Shown here: positions 34,479 through 44,667 of the stretch, piece after piece | Position numbering within the stretch: position 1 is the first letter of the stretch | Layout: the number at the start of each line of letters is the position of its first letter | From: Rheinheimera sp. | GTDB taxonomy: Bacteria; Pseudomonadota; Gammaproteobacteria; Enterobacterales; Alteromonadaceae | Assembly: GCF_030690345.1 (NCBI RefSeq) | Contig: NZ_JAUYGV010000008.1 | Span: 684,433-748,432, forward strand | Length of the DNA: 64,000 nt | Direction: 5' to 3' | Notes under the pieces: generated by a model | The model's input: the letters and a program-made list of their open reading frames with translations, nothing else | The model's database searches: none | Told to the model about the DNA's origin: nothing | Made by a program: the position numbers and the translations under genes

Positions 34479-34594
34479 AATGTCTGTTCAGCTAAATTAT
34501 TTGCCACAAGCTTATCATAGTCTGCTTATGCTGGCTGCTGCTGTGCATCACTATCATGTATACTTAGCGCATTATTGTTAAGAGTGAAGCAAGC

Positions 34595-35113
34595 ATGACA
34601 GATTTTATTAACGGCGATACCTGGGACGAAGAAGAAGGTAAGAGTAAGTCTCAGGTTAAGCGTGAAATGCACGAGCTGCAAAAACTGGGCGAAGAGCTGG
34701 TAGAGTTAAGCGCCGCATCACGCGCCCGGGTGCCGCTGGATGACGAATTAAAAGACGCGCTGCAATTGGCCGACAAGCTGAGCAATAAGCGCGAAGCGCT
34801 GCGCCGGCATATTCAGTTTATCGGCCGCTTAATGCGCACCCGTGATTTAGAGCCGATTGAGCAAGCTTTAGCGGTACTGCGTAATACCAACCAGGCGGCG
34901 ACACGGCAGTTTCATAAGGTAGAACAATGGCGCGATAAACTGTTGGCGAAAGACGACAGCCTGACCGACTTTATTGCCGCCTACCCGGAGGCCGATGTGC
35001 AGCAACTGCGCCAGCTGATCCGCAATGCCAAGAAAGAGCAGGAAAAACAACAGCCGCCCAAAGCCTACCGCGAGCTATTTCAGCTAATTAAACCTTTGAT
35101 TATTGAAGAATAG
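34595..35113 (+). CDS. darP: Ribosome maturation factor DarP (YjgA)
   Basis: 172 residues, helical and charged: EEEGKSKSQVKREMHELQKLGEELVEL and QFIGRLMRTRDLEPI are family signatures. YjgA/DarP associates with late 50S precursors and helps peptidyl-transferase-centre maturation. The pmbA-yjgA divergent pair is conserved in gammaproteobacteria. The gene ends 17 bp before a large inverted-repeat element. Confidence 0.93.
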   Translation: MTDFINGDTWDEEEGKSKSQVKREMHELQKLGEELVELSAASRARVPLDDELKDALQLADKLSNKREALRRHIQFIGRLMRTRDLEPIEQALAVLRNTNQAATRQFHKVEQWRDKLLAKDDSLTDFIAAYPEADVQQLRQLIRNAKKEQEKQQPPKAYRELFQLIKPLIIEE

Positions 35114-35130
35114 TTTATCGCAGATGCCAG

Positions 35131-35286
35131 CTACAAACTCCGTTGTGCTCGCCACAGCGAAATTCGGGGGCAATCCTGCCCCTCATCCGGCGGGCCAGCT
35201 ACGCTGACGAAATTCGTTCCCGACGAATTTCTTACCCGCCTTCGCTATACGCGAAAATGTCTGTGGCTGCGCTAACGGAGTTGTAG
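35131..35286. repeat. 156-bp intergenic element with terminal inverted repeats
   Basis: Left end 35131-35157 starts CTACAAACTCCGTT and ends GCCACAG; right end 35261-35286 is its near reverse complement (CTGTGGC ... AACGGAGTTGTAG). Inside are GGGGC-AATCCT-GCCCC, GAAATTCG-TTCCCGA-CGAATTTC (35209-35231) and TTCGC-TATAC-GCGAA. It fills the gap between convergent darP and ilvE and shares the TTCCCGA-loop hairpin and neighbouring blocks with the 79-bp repeats at 28.3-28.5 kb. It could double as a bidirectional terminator or be a MITE-like unit. Confidence 0.75.
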
Positions 35287-35292
35287 CCTGCC

Positions 35293-36288
35293 TTAGCAGA
35301 CCTTAGTTAGCCAGCCGTGTTTATCTTCGGCCTTGCCCCACTGAATATCATTCAGTGCCTGGCGCAGGGCATTAGTAGTGGCGCCGGCAACACCGGAACC
35401 TACCTGATATTCCTTACCGCCATGAATTAAGGTACCCACCGGGGTTAATACAGCAGCAGTGCCGGACAATGCCGCTTCTGTACCCGGCTTAGCGGCGCGC
35501 TCCAGCAGTTCGTCTACTGTAAGCTCGCGCTCAGATACGGTCATACCGCGATCGCGGGCCAGGGTTAAAATAGAATCCCGCGTAATGCCATGCAGGAACG
35601 AGCTGTCCAGCGCCTTGGTGATAATTTCATTGCCGTCGATCAGCAAAAAGTTGGCTGCACCGGTTTCCTGCACATCGCCATTGGGGCAAAACAGTACCTG
35701 GTCGGCCTGCACGCTGGCGCGGGCTTTCATGATCGGCTGCAGCGCACTGGCGTAGTTACCGCCGCTTTTTACCATGCCCATATGCGGCGCACAGCGGGCG
35801 TTGTCTTCCAGCAGTAAGCGCAGTGGTTTGGCACCACCGGCAAAATAGTCGCCTACCGGCGACAGTAACACATACAGCATAGACTCCAGGCTTGGCGCGG
35901 CAGCTTTGCCGATTGAGGCTTCAGTGCCGATATGGGTTGGCCGGATATACATAGAGCCCGGTGGCACCGGTACGTCTGCCGCATAGCGGCCGACAATATC
36001 CAGAATCATCTTGCTTAACATGGCTTTATCAAAGCCCGGCAGCGCCAGCAATTGGCTGCTTTGCGCTAAGCGGGCAACGTTTTTCTCCATGCGGAAGGTA
36101 TAAATACCACCATCGGCATGGCGAAACGCCTTTAAGCCTTCAAAACAGGTGCTGGAGTAATGCAGCACATGCGCGCCCGGATGCAGGCTGATGCTGTCGG
36201 TGGCGACAATTTCCGGCGTGCTCCAGCTGTTGTTGTTAAAACGGGAGATGATCATCTCCGGAGTAAATACGGTGCCAAATGCTGCCAT
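35293..36288 (-). CDS. ilvE: Branched-chain amino-acid aminotransferase
   Basis: 331-residue fold-type IV PLP enzyme making valine, leucine and isoleucine from their keto acids. The PLP lysine is in MVKSGGNYASAL; the substrate loop FEGLKAFRHADG, RPTHIGTE and the phosphate-binding SGTAAVLTPVG segments fit the longer bacterial/eukaryotic-like BCAT type rather than the 309-residue E. coli enzyme. Single gene, minus strand. Confidence 0.93.
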   Translation of the reverse strand: MAAFGTVFTPEMIISRFNNNSWSTPEIVATDSISLHPGAHVLHYSSTCFEGLKAFRHADGGIYTFRMEKNVARLAQSSQLLALPGFDKAMLSKMILDIVGRYAADVPVPPGSMYIRPTHIGTEASIGKAAAPSLESMLYVLLSPVGDYFAGGAKPLRLLLEDNARCAPHMGMVKSGGNYASALQPIMKARASVQADQVLFCPNGDVQETGAANFLLIDGNEIITKALDSSFLHGITRDSILTLARDRGMTVSERELTVDELLERAAKPGTEAALSGTAAVLTPVGTLIHGGKEYQVGSGVAGATTNALRQALNDIQWGKAEDKHGWLTKVC

Positions 36289-36364
36289 TTTTTACTTTTA
36301 ATCCCTGTTGATGTTGTTAGTTAAGCACTGAGTGAGCTATCCGGTCTGCCCTAAACCAACCGTT

Positions 36365-36412
36365 GAAGCCCCGGATGGGCGGAATCGAGCCTACAGGGAC
36401 GTATTTACGGCG
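36365..36412. repeat. REP-like intergenic repeat (Alteromonadales type)
   Basis: On the minus strand it begins CGCCGTAAATACGTCCCTG, continues TAGGCTCG and includes a GCCC-GGGC hairpin. Wording of this kind recurs in intergenic regions of Shewanella, Alteromonas and Rheinheimera genomes (from memory). It lies between ilvE and tldD. Confidence 0.6.
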
Positions 36413-36463
36413 TGTTGGTGTGGGCAGCCGGTTTGCTCACGATCAGTAGTTTAATTCATTCTG

Positions 36464-37903
36464 TTACTGCGTGCCGCCTACGGTCATCGCGTCCAGCTTC
36501 AGTGTCGGCTGGCCGACACCTACCGGTACGCTCTGGCCCTGCTTACCACACACACCCACGCCGGCATCGAGGGCTAAATCGTTACCGACCATCGACACCT
36601 GTTGCATCGCTTCCGGGCCGCTGCCAATTAAGGTAGCACCTTTAATTGGTGTGGTAATTTTACCGTTTTCAATTAAGTAAGCCTCAGAGGCAGAGAAGAC
36701 AAATTTACCCGAGGTAATATCTACCTGGCCACCGCCAAAGTTAGGCGCATAAATGCCTTTTTTCACGCTGGCGATAATTTCTTCCGGCTCGTGCTGCCCG
36801 GCCAACATATAGGTGTTGGTCATCCGCGGCATCGGCAAATGAGCGAACGACTCACGCCGGCCGTTACCGGTTGGGTCGACATTCATCAGCATGGCGTTGT
36901 GCTTATCCTGAATATAGCCTTTTAAAATGCCGTTTTCGATTAACACATTGTATTGGCCGCGCACACCTTCATCGTCAATATTCAGTGAACCGCGCCGGTG
37001 CGCTAAGGTGCCGTCATCAACAATAGTGCACAGCTTAGAGGCTACCTGCTCACCAATACGGCCGGCAAAAGTAGATGAACCCTTGCGGTTGAAATCGCCT
37101 TCCAGACCATGGCCTACCGCTTCATGCAGCAGTACGCCCGGCCAGCCGCTGCCCAGTACCACCGGCATAGTACCGGCCGGTGCATCGATAGCGGTTAAAT
37201 TGACCTGCGCCTGACGCACCGCTTCGCGCGCGTATTGCTGCCAGCGTGGCTCGCCGTTAACCGGCTCAGAGAAGTATAAATAATCGGTGCGCCCGCCGCC
37301 ACCGGCACCGCCGCGCTCGCGCCGGTCGCCCTGCTGCAGCAACACCGAGCAGTTCAGCCGTACTAACGGCCGGATATCGCTGGCAAAGGTGCCATCGGTT
37401 GCCGCGACTAAAATCTCTTCATACACTCCGGTTAAACTTACCATTACCTGCTCGGCACGGTTATCCAGCGTGCGGATATAAGCTTCAATCTGATGCAACA
37501 ACGCCACTTTGTCGGTATTGGTTAAACTTTGCAGCGGCTCGCACGGCAGGTAAATATCGCTGTTGCCGCTTTTGCTGAAGGCTTTGACTTTGCCACTGCT
37601 GCCCTGCGCCGCGATGCCGCGCGCTGCCGTGGCCGCTTGTTTTAACGCCGCAGCACTGATGGTATCGGCATAGGCGAAACCGGTTTTTTCACCGCTAACG
37701 GCACGTACGCCGACGCCGCGTTCAATATTAAAGGAGCCGTCTTTCACCAGGCCGTCTTCCAATACCCAGGATTCATGCACACTGGACTGAAAATACAGAT
37801 CGGCAAAATTCAGCTGATGATCAAATAAATATCCCAGCGTTTGCTGTAAATCATCGGCTGTCAGCCCGGAGGCGGTGATCAGGTTCTGCTCTGGTGCAGT
37901 CAT
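36464..37903 (-). CDS. tldD: Metalloprotease TldD
   Basis: 479 residues. The zinc motif [11 protein letters not shown] supplies His260, Glu261 and His265. Conserved [13 protein letters not shown] and C-terminal [13 protein letters not shown] are family features. TldD pairs with PmbA/TldE; the partner gene is 2 kb away in the same window. Its start overlaps the nitrilase stop by 4 bp (ATGA), so it belongs to the mre-rng-yhdP transcription unit. Confidence 0.95.
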   Translation of the reverse strand: MTAPEQNLITASGLTADDLQQTLGYLFDHQLNFADLYFQSSVHESWVLEDGLVKDGSFNIERGVGVRAVSGEKTGFAYADTISAAALKQAATAARGIAAQGSSGKVKAFSKSGNSDIYLPCEPLQSLTNTDKVALLHQIEAYIRTLDNRAEQVMVSLTGVYEEILVAATDGTFASDIRPLVRLNCSVLLQQGDRRERGGAGGGGRTDYLYFSEPVNGEPRWQQYAREAVRQAQVNLTAIDAPAGTMPVVLGSGWPGVLLHEAVGHGLEGDFNRKGSSTFAGRIGEQVASKLCTIVDDGTLAHRRGSLNIDDEGVRGQYNVLIENGILKGYIQDKHNAMLMNVDPTGNGRRESFAHLPMPRMTNTYMLAGQHEPEEIIASVKKGIYAPNFGGGQVDITSGKFVFSASEAYLIENGKITTPIKGATLIGSGPEAMQQVSMVGNDLALDAGVGVCGKQGQSVPVGVGQPTLKLDAMTVGGTQ

Positions 37904-38745
37904 GGTTTGGGCTCACTGTTAAATCGGTTATGGTGCGCCAGCGGCATGCTCTGTTTAAGCTGCGCGCAGTCGGATAAATCTATTTCGGCTGAGATCCAGC
38001 CGGGTGCCGTGCCGGCATCTGCTAATACGCGGCCCCAGGGATCGATGATCAGGCTGTGACCATAAGTTTCGCGGCCATTGGCGTGTACCCCGGTTTGGTT
38101 CGGCGCCAGCACAAAACACTGGTTTTCTATCGCCCGCGCTCTTAGCAGCGTATGCCAGTGTGCGGCACCGGTAACCTTAGTAAAAGCCGAGGGTACACTC
38201 AGCAGATTCATGCCCTGTGCCGCTAATGCCTGCATCAGGCCCGGAAAGCGCACATCATAGCATATCGACAGGCCAAGCTTTAACTGGTCGATGTGAGCTA
38301 CACTGATTTTTTGCCCGGGGTAAGTGCTGGCCGACTCGCGATAACTGCCGGTACTGTCGCTGATTTGCACGTCAAACAAATGCATTTTCTGATAATCGGC
38401 CACTATGCTGCCATCGGGTGCGAACACTATGCTGCTGGCGCTGAAGCGCTGCGGATCCGGGCTGGTGGTGGGCAAAGAGCCGGCCAGTAAATACACACCA
38501 AACTGTTTTGCTAACGCAGCACAGCCCTGCTGAATAATGCCCTGGCCCAACGCGGCCTGATACTGCAATTGTAAGCCGTCACGGCCGCCAAACACGGCAA
38601 AACACTCCGGTAACGCCACCAAATGCGGCAAGCCGTTGCCATAGGCCGCACTCAGTTGCTGCAGATACAGCGCCACCTGCGCCAGATTTTGCTCCGGCTG
38701 CGGTACGCTGTTAAGTTGAATGGCAGACAGCCGCCAGTTAGCCAT
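37900..38745 (-). CDS. Carbon-nitrogen hydrolase (nitrilase superfamily, Nit/omega-amidase-like)
   Basis: 281 residues from the ATG at 38745; a longer frame (38793) runs into yhdP without a ribosome site. Catalytic triad: Glu in ALPECF, Lys in YQKMHLFD, Cys in [11 protein letters not shown]. Nit-type enzymes remove deaminated glutathione or act as omega-amidases in metabolite repair. The gene commonly lies between yhdP and tldD in gammaproteobacteria. It overlaps yhdP by 8 bp and tldD by 4 bp. Confidence 0.9.
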   Translation of the reverse strand: MANWRLSAIQLNSVPQPEQNLAQVALYLQQLSAAYGNGLPHLVALPECFAVFGGRDGLQLQYQAALGQGIIQQGCAALAKQFGVYLLAGSLPTTSPDPQRFSASSIVFAPDGSIVADYQKMHLFDVQISDSTGSYRESASTYPGQKISVAHIDQLKLGLSICYDVRFPGLMQALAAQGMNLLSVPSAFTKVTGAAHWHTLLRARAIENQCFVLAPNQTGVHANGRETYGHSLIIDPWGRVLADAGTAPGWISAEIDLSDCAQLKQSMPLAHHNRFNSEPKP

Positions 38746-41700
38746 GGGGTTGTTTTCCGCCCGGTTGCGGTTGGTCCGGCGCCGGCAGCTCAATAATGGC
38801 TTCCGGCTGAGCTACCCGCACCGGTACCGGCACTTCGGTACTGTGGCGGTTTACTTCGGTCACCACCGGCTTATCGAAACTGCCGGTAACGATAAAATTA
38901 ATTTTCGAAATCACTTCCGCACTTTGAAACACTTCATCCAGCGCCAGCGCAGCCAGCCCGGTGGCGGGGTTAACCATCCAGGCAATAATCACCGGTAAAC
39001 TGGAGGTGACCTTGGGCGAGAACGCCATTTGGTAATCCAGCTCTTTACTGACCAGGTCGGCATAGCCCTGTATTTGTAAATTGCCCGGCACGCCATCTAT
39101 TGCCGCATCGCTGGTTTGTGCCACGCCCTGCGCAATAGCCAGGTTGCCGCTCATGCTGTTATAGAAAAAGCCTTTGGCGAACACATCGCGAAAATCCAGC
39201 CGCAATTTGCGCAGCAGGGAGTCCAGGCTGAAAATAGAGAATAAACGCGAGCCCTGGTCGCTGACTTCTGTTAGTGCCCCCTCGCCTAAATTGAACTTCA
39301 CCTGGCCAGCCAACTCGTCCGGTGCAAACTGCTGCGGCGCACCCGGCCAGTTCAGCGCGAAATCAATTTCGGCACTGCTGCCGGAGATAGCCGACGTAAG
39401 CTGAAACTCATCCAGCATAGCGCCCAGGTTAGCGGTTTGCAGCCGGCCGCTGAAACTGCTGTGACCGGCGCTGCTGTTATCGTTCAGCCACACGCCGTTG
39501 GCGGTTAAGCGGCTGCGTTTATAGTCGGCACTGAAGTCACTTAACAGCCATTGCTTGCCATCGCTGTGTGCTTTGGCATTAACCTTACCAAAGCGATAAC
39601 TGCCCAACGAACAATCGCCGCAGGTGAGCTGTATTGGCGGCAATTGCAGCAGCCAACGCTGTGGCTCGTGCACCAATTCAGCCACCGCCGGCGGCAAAGC
39701 ATCCGCGTCAACCACAGCGTTACTCAGCGGCAAATGCAGGTAGTCCAGCGCGGCGCTGATGCCTTTGCCCTGCCAGTCTTTATTGAACGACCAGCGGCTG
39801 GCAATCTCGGTACCGTTTAGCTGTAACTGCCAGCTGTCCGGCAAGGTGGTTAACTCAAATACGGTATTGTTCAGCACTATGCCGGGCGCCATATCCAACC
39901 GCGCCACTTTGCCGCGCACCAGGCTTAGCGTCGGGAAAAACGGCTGCTCTGCGTCAGTGTTGCCACTCAATTGCTGTTGTAACAGTTCAAACCAGGGCAA
40001 AAATTCGGCCTGCGCCAAATCAATACTGACGTTAAAACCATCGGGATTCAGGCCGCTGTCTTTGTGGCCCAAGATCAGGTGGGCACGGTTTAAGCGTTGC
40101 TGCTCGTGCGCCAGCTCGGCATGAAAATGTAACTCGCCGTTATAGTGCAGCGCTAACAATGAGCGCAGCTCATTACCATGGGCGCTAACGCTGAGTTTGC
40201 GTTTATCAGCCGCTGCTTTGGCATAAGGTGCCGGTAATAGCAATGCCGTTTGCTGTAAGTCAGTGTGCAACTCGGCGCTGTAGCTAAAGCCGCTTTGCGG
40301 CAGGCTAAGCGCCAGGGTTAATTGCCAGTCGGTGTCGCCGTTAACCAGCTCTGTCAACGGTTGATGCAGCGCCTGTGTCAGCTGCTGCGCCTGATGCGCG
40401 CCGTTTAACTGCAGCGCCAGCTGATAACCCTGCGCACTGTTCTCTCCCTGCAGCGCCGCAGTTAGCGGCAGGCCGCGCCAACTCAGGCTGAGGTTGTCAG
40501 CACGAATTTGTTCATTATCAAATCTCAGCTGGCCCTGCAACCGGCTCAGCTGCATCGCCGGCGCCGCCAGTGCCAGCTCAGTGTCGTTAAAGGTCACAGT
40601 ACCGCTGGCCTGCACAGTAGGTTGCTTCAGGCCCACGGCCAGCAATACATCGCCCTGTACCGGCCCGCTGGCGCCAAGGTGTTGCAGAGTTTTGCCCAGG
40701 TTATCCGCCAGCGGTGATTGCAGCATCAGCGCCGTTAAAGCCGATGCCTCTACTGTTTGTTTGATGCGGATATCCAGGGTGTCGGCAGCAAATAAGTCGG
40801 GAATTTCAGCACTGACCGTCTGTTGCAAGGCGATACCGGCCAGCTCACCGGCTTGAGTATGGATTTGCATATTGGCATTATCAAACAGCAATTCAGCGCT
40901 TAAACCGGTGAGTTGTGGCCACTGTGGCGCAAACGCAAACTGGCTGTCGTCTAACTGCGCCCGCACCTGAAACACGCCCTGGTGTTCACGGTAAGGAAAT
41001 TCTGCCGGTTTACCATGCCACAGCATCGTCGCTTCGCTAACGGTGCCACTGACAATGGCCTGATCTAAATAAGACCGTACTTTGTCCAACATATAAGGCG
41101 TGGGGAAAAACCGTCCGGCCTGACCGGCATCGACCTGCTGCAATTTTGCCAGGATCTGTAAACTGTCATCCAGTTGCAGGCTGGCATCCAGCTGCATCAA
41201 ACCAGCCTTTAGTTGCAACTGCGGTGCGCTTAACCGCCAATGCCGGCCATCGGTGCCCGCCTGCCAATACAGGGTTGCGGCCAGCTCGTCATAGTCGGTG
41301 GCTTGATTAAACAGCCTGTCCCAGCTTAACTGCGATGCTTCACTGTGCAGTCGCAACCGCGCCAGCTCCGCACTGACGACAAAATCACCGTTGACCTGCT
41401 GTAGCCCCGGCACATCGGCCACCGCCACGGTATTCAGGTTGTTAACAGCGCCGCTGAATTGCCATTGTCCGGCGCTGCTGTGCCATTGCAGCTGTGTCAG
41501 CGCAGCATCCGGTTGATACTGCATCAGCTGTTGTAACGGCGCTATATCCTCGGCCAGCAACTGTGCCAGTGGCGACAAGGCTGCCAGGGAAAACTGATTC
41601 AGACCGGCTTGCCACTGCGCATCGCGGCGGTGCAACTGAAACTGCAAGCCGGGCCAGCTTTGCTCTGCCGCACTGAGGGTTAAATCGCCGGAATACATTG

Positions 41701-42619
41701 ACCAGCCATTCTCAGCCGGCTGCCATAGCAACTGCCCCTGACCCAATTGCAGGCGATGCTGCTCGCCCTGATGTTGCCAGCTCAGGCTGTTATCGGCCAA
41801 CTCTACCTGGATGCGTTGTAACAGGCCGTTATCTATCCGGCCCCAGGCGGCAAAATTAATGCTGGCCTGGTCCAGCTTGCGACTGGGCGGTAATAATTTG
41901 CCAAACCAGGGCAATACATCGAGCTTTTCACTTTGCAAATACAACTGGCCAAAGGCTTGCGCCAGGCTGTCACCGTGCAAATCCAGTACAAAGGACACCG
42001 TATTGGCCGTAACACCGGCGAGAGATAAATCGCCGTAACCCTGGTGGCGGTTGCCGCTGTTCAGCCAGTCTAATTGTTTAATGTTGATCATCAGATCCGG
42101 GTTATTGTCGTTTTGCAGGATCAACTGGCTGTCGACGACCGAAAAGTACTCTAACTGGCGGAAAAATAACGTTTCCAACGCATCCAACACCGGAGCACCG
42201 TCCAGCGGTTCGTCCTGCTTCGCTGACAGTACAGTGTCAGCGTCGAGATAATACCTCAGGCCGCTGAGTTCAAAGTGTTGAGCTGTAAGCTGCCGGCTTA
42301 GCAGGCTGCGCCAAAAATCTACTCTGACGCTGGTTTGAGCAATGCTCAGTTGCAACTGCTCAGTGCTGTCATGCAATTGCACATCCTTGAGCAGCAGGGC
42401 CGGGCCATATTTTTGCCAGCCGGCACTGAGCTCGCCAATACTGACATTGGCGCCATAGCGGTTGTAAATTAACTGTTCAAGATGATGTTTGTAGCTATCA
42501 GCGTACGGCAGGCTGTAGCGTAACACTGAAATCAGCACAGCAAGCAGCACCAGCCCCAGCGCTAATGCCAACCAGAGTTTATGTAAACAATAAAAACAAA
42601 CCCGCTTTGTGCCTTGCAC
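38738..42619 (-). CDS. yhdP: YhdP-family AsmA-like intermembrane lipid-transport protein
   Basis: 1,293 residues, with an N-terminal membrane anchor (about 12-33, LWLALALGLVLLAVLISVL) and a long periplasmic beta-rich body of the TIGR02099/DUF3971 and AsmA type ending LDEVFQSAEVISKINFIVTGSF. YhdP, with TamB and YdbH, moves phospholipids to the outer membrane. A GTG start shares its first base with the rng stop (TAG-TG), so translation is coupled. Length matches E. coli YhdP (1,266). Confidence 0.92.
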   Translation of the reverse strand: MQGTKRVCFYCLHKLWLALALGLVLLAVLISVLRYSLPYADSYKHHLEQLIYNRYGANVSIGELSAGWQKYGPALLLKDVQLHDSTEQLQLSIAQTSVRVDFWRSLLSRQLTAQHFELSGLRYYLDADTVLSAKQDEPLDGAPVLDALETLFFRQLEYFSVVDSQLILQNDNNPDLMINIKQLDWLNSGNRHQGYGDLSLAGVTANTVSFVLDLHGDSLAQAFGQLYLQSEKLDVLPWFGKLLPPSRKLDQASINFAAWGRIDNGLLQRIQVELADNSLSWQHQGEQHRLQLGQGQLLWQPAENGWSMYSGDLTLSAAEQSWPGLQFQLHRRDAQWQAGLNQFSLAALSPLAQLLAEDIAPLQQLMQYQPDAALTQLQWHSSAGQWQFSGAVNNLNTVAVADVPGLQQVNGDFVVSAELARLRLHSEASQLSWDRLFNQATDYDELAATLYWQAGTDGRHWRLSAPQLQLKAGLMQLDASLQLDDSLQILAKLQQVDAGQAGRFFPTPYMLDKVRSYLDQAIVSGTVSEATMLWHGKPAEFPYREHQGVFQVRAQLDDSQFAFAPQWPQLTGLSAELLFDNANMQIHTQAGELAGIALQQTVSAEIPDLFAADTLDIRIKQTVEASALTALMLQSPLADNLGKTLQHLGASGPVQGDVLLAVGLKQPTVQASGTVTFNDTELALAAPAMQLSRLQGQLRFDNEQIRADNLSLSWRGLPLTAALQGENSAQGYQLALQLNGAHQAQQLTQALHQPLTELVNGDTDWQLTLALSLPQSGFSYSAELHTDLQQTALLLPAPYAKAAADKRKLSVSAHGNELRSLLALHYNGELHFHAELAHEQQRLNRAHLILGHKDSGLNPDGFNVSIDLAQAEFLPWFELLQQQLSGNTDAEQPFFPTLSLVRGKVARLDMAPGIVLNNTVFELTTLPDSWQLQLNGTEIASRWSFNKDWQGKGISAALDYLHLPLSNAVVDADALPPAVAELVHEPQRWLLQLPPIQLTCGDCSLGSYRFGKVNAKAHSDGKQWLLSDFSADYKRSRLTANGVWLNDNSSAGHSSFSGRLQTANLGAMLDEFQLTSAISGSSAEIDFALNWPGAPQQFAPDELAGQVKFNLGEGALTEVSDQGSRLFSIFSLDSLLRKLRLDFRDVFAKGFFYNSMSGNLAIAQGVAQTSDAAIDGVPGNLQIQGYADLVSKELDYQMAFSPKVTSSLPVIIAWMVNPATGLAALALDEVFQSAEVISKINFIVTGSFDKPVVTEVNRHSTEVPVPVRVAQPEAIIELPAPDQPQPGGKQPHG

Positions 42620-44085
42620 TACATCATCACCACATCAAATTGCTCCTGGGTATACAGAGGTTCGGTATGAATACTGATCTGCTTACCAATAAACACCTGT
42701 AGCTCTGCCAGATTATGAAACTCATCGTTCGTCAGGGCGTCTTTTACCGCCGGCGACACATAAACCACAAATTTATCAGCGGCATAGGCCCGGTTTACCC
42801 GCACTATTTCGCGCAGCACTTCAAAACACACCGTTTCTACCGTTTTTAAACTGCCGCGCCCCTCACATACAGGACACTCAGAACAGAGGATATGTTCCAA
42901 ACTTTCGCGGGTTCTTTTGCGCGTCATCTCAACCAACCCCAGGGCCGAGAAGCCATGAATATTGGTTTTCGCCCTATCGCGCGCCAGTGCCAGCTCTAAG
43001 CTGTGAAACACCCGCTTTTTGTGTTCGCTGCTTTGCATATCGATAAAATCGATAATAATAATACCGCCCAAATTACGCAGCCGCAGCTGTCGCGCTATGG
43101 CCTGGGTAGCCTCGGCATTAGTATTAAAAATGGTTTCTTCCAGATTGCGATGACCAACAAAGGCGCCGGTGTTAACGTCTATGGTGGTCATCGCTTCGGT
43201 TTGGTCGATGATCAGATAGCCGCCGCTTTTCAGCGGTACTTTGCGCTCCAGCGCGCGCTGAATTTCGTTTTCCACGTCAAACATATCAAAAATCGGCCGC
43301 TCGCCGGGGTAGTACTCCAGCAACGGCGATAAATGCGGAATAAACTCTTCGCAAAAGGCGGTAAGCTGCTGAAAGGTTAACTTAGAATCGACCCGTACCC
43401 GCTCTAACTCAGTGCCGACAAAATCACGCAAAATGCGATACGTCAGGGTGAGGTCTTCATATACCACGCCTTCTTTGCGGGTTTTTTGCTTGCGCTTAAT
43501 AATCTTGGCCCAGAGCTTTTTCAGAAATTTGGCATCCTGTGCCAACTCTTCTTCTTTCGCGCCCTCGGCCGCGGTGCGCACGATAAAGCCACCGCTGTCA
43601 TCAAGATAATGGCTGACAATGTCTTTCAGCCGTTGCCGCTCGCTGTCGCTTTCCAGCCGCTGTGACACCCCAACATGCGGCGAGCCCGGCATAAACACCA
43701 GATAGCGCGACGGCAGGGTAATATCGGTGGTCAGGCGTGCGCCCTTGGTGCCCAGCGGGTCTTTTACTACCTGCACCAATAAAAACTGGCCTTCATGCAC
43801 CAGTACGCGAATATCTTTACTGACTGCCGGCTTGCCTTCCAGCTCGGCTACGCTGTCCGGTTGTACTATGTCAGAAGCATGTAAAAACGCGGCTTTATCC
43901 AGGCCGATATCAACAAAAGCGGCTTGCATGCCGGGTAAAACACGGCTGACTTTACCAACATAAATATTGCCTACCAGGCCTAACTTGGCCTGGCGCTCTA
44001 TATGCAGCTCCTGCAATACGCCGTTTTCGATCAGCGCTACCCGGGTTTCACTGGGGGTAACGTTCAGCAGTAGTTCTGCGCTCAT
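42619..44085 (-). CDS. rng: Ribonuclease G
   Basis: 488 residues (E. coli 489) from the ATG at 44085, preceded by CAGGAGCAGCT. N-terminal S1 RNA-binding domain (NIYVGKVSRVLPGMQAAFVDIG), catalytic region TTIDVNTGAFVGHRN and IIIDFIDM with the metal-binding aspartates, and the Zn-link C-P-x-C (CSECPVCEG). It processes the 16S rRNA 5' end and decays mRNAs. ATG overlaps the maf stop (ATGA). Confidence 0.96.
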   Translation of the reverse strand: MSAELLLNVTPSETRVALIENGVLQELHIERQAKLGLVGNIYVGKVSRVLPGMQAAFVDIGLDKAAFLHASDIVQPDSVAELEGKPAVSKDIRVLVHEGQFLLVQVVKDPLGTKGARLTTDITLPSRYLVFMPGSPHVGVSQRLESDSERQRLKDIVSHYLDDSGGFIVRTAAEGAKEEELAQDAKFLKKLWAKIIKRKQKTRKEGVVYEDLTLTYRILRDFVGTELERVRVDSKLTFQQLTAFCEEFIPHLSPLLEYYPGERPIFDMFDVENEIQRALERKVPLKSGGYLIIDQTEAMTTIDVNTGAFVGHRNLEETIFNTNAEATQAIARQLRLRNLGGIIIIDFIDMQSSEHKKRVFHSLELALARDRAKTNIHGFSALGLVEMTRKRTRESLEHILCSECPVCEGRGSLKTVETVCFEVLREIVRVNRAYAADKFVVYVSPAVKDALTNDEFHNLAELQVFIGKQISIHTEPLYTQEQFDVVMM

Positions 44086-44657
44086 AGCTGCTCCTGCCAC
44101 TGTAGTAATAACTGTTCGGTTTCGCACAGCGGTAAGCCGACTACCGCGGTGTAGCTGCCGTTAATGCGTTGGACAAACTTTGCCGCCAGGCCCTGAATAC
44201 CGTAACCGCCGGCTTTGTCTTGTGGCTCGCCGCTGTGCCAGTAGGCGCTGATCTCCGCTGCGCTCAGCCGGCGAAAGCACACTTCAGTGCAAACAAGTTG
44301 CTGCAACTGGCGGGCAGAGTTTACCAGCGCGATGGCCGTCATAACCTGATGGCAGCGGCCGGACAATAACTGCATAGTGCGCTCAAACCGGGCAAAATCG
44401 GCCGGTTTACCAAGGATTTCACCATCGGCTACCACCACAGTATCGGCGCCCAGCACCGGTAAATCACTGTTAGTCCGGGCCAGCCCGGCGCGGGCTTTTT
44501 GCAGCGCCAGCCGCTGTACATAGTCGGTTGCGGCTTCACCCGCCAGCGGGGTTTCGTCTATATCGGCGCTGACGAGGCTGAAACTCACACCAAGTTGTGC
44601 CAGCAGTTCACGCCGGCGCGGGGAAGAAGAGGCTAAAAAGATATCGGGGTAGCTCAT
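44082..44657 (-). CDS. maf: Maf-like nucleoside triphosphate pyrophosphatase (YhdE type)
   Basis: 191 residues. Signature ASSSPRRRELL at residues 10-20, VLGADTVVV around 69 and the DKAGGYGIQG segment define Maf. YhdE-type proteins hydrolyse dTTP and UTP and modified nucleotides in the cytoplasm. It lies between mreD and rng, the standard gammaproteobacterial order. Confidence 0.94.
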   Translation of the reverse strand: MSYPDIFLASSSPRRRELLAQLGVSFSLVSADIDETPLAGEAATDYVQRLALQKARAGLARTNSDLPVLGADTVVVADGEILGKPADFARFERTMQLLSGRCHQVMTAIALVNSARQLQQLVCTEVCFRRLSAAEISAYWHSGEPQDKAGGYGIQGLAAKFVQRINGSYTAVVGLPLCETEQLLLQWQEQL

Positions 44658-44667
44658 TACAAAGAAC

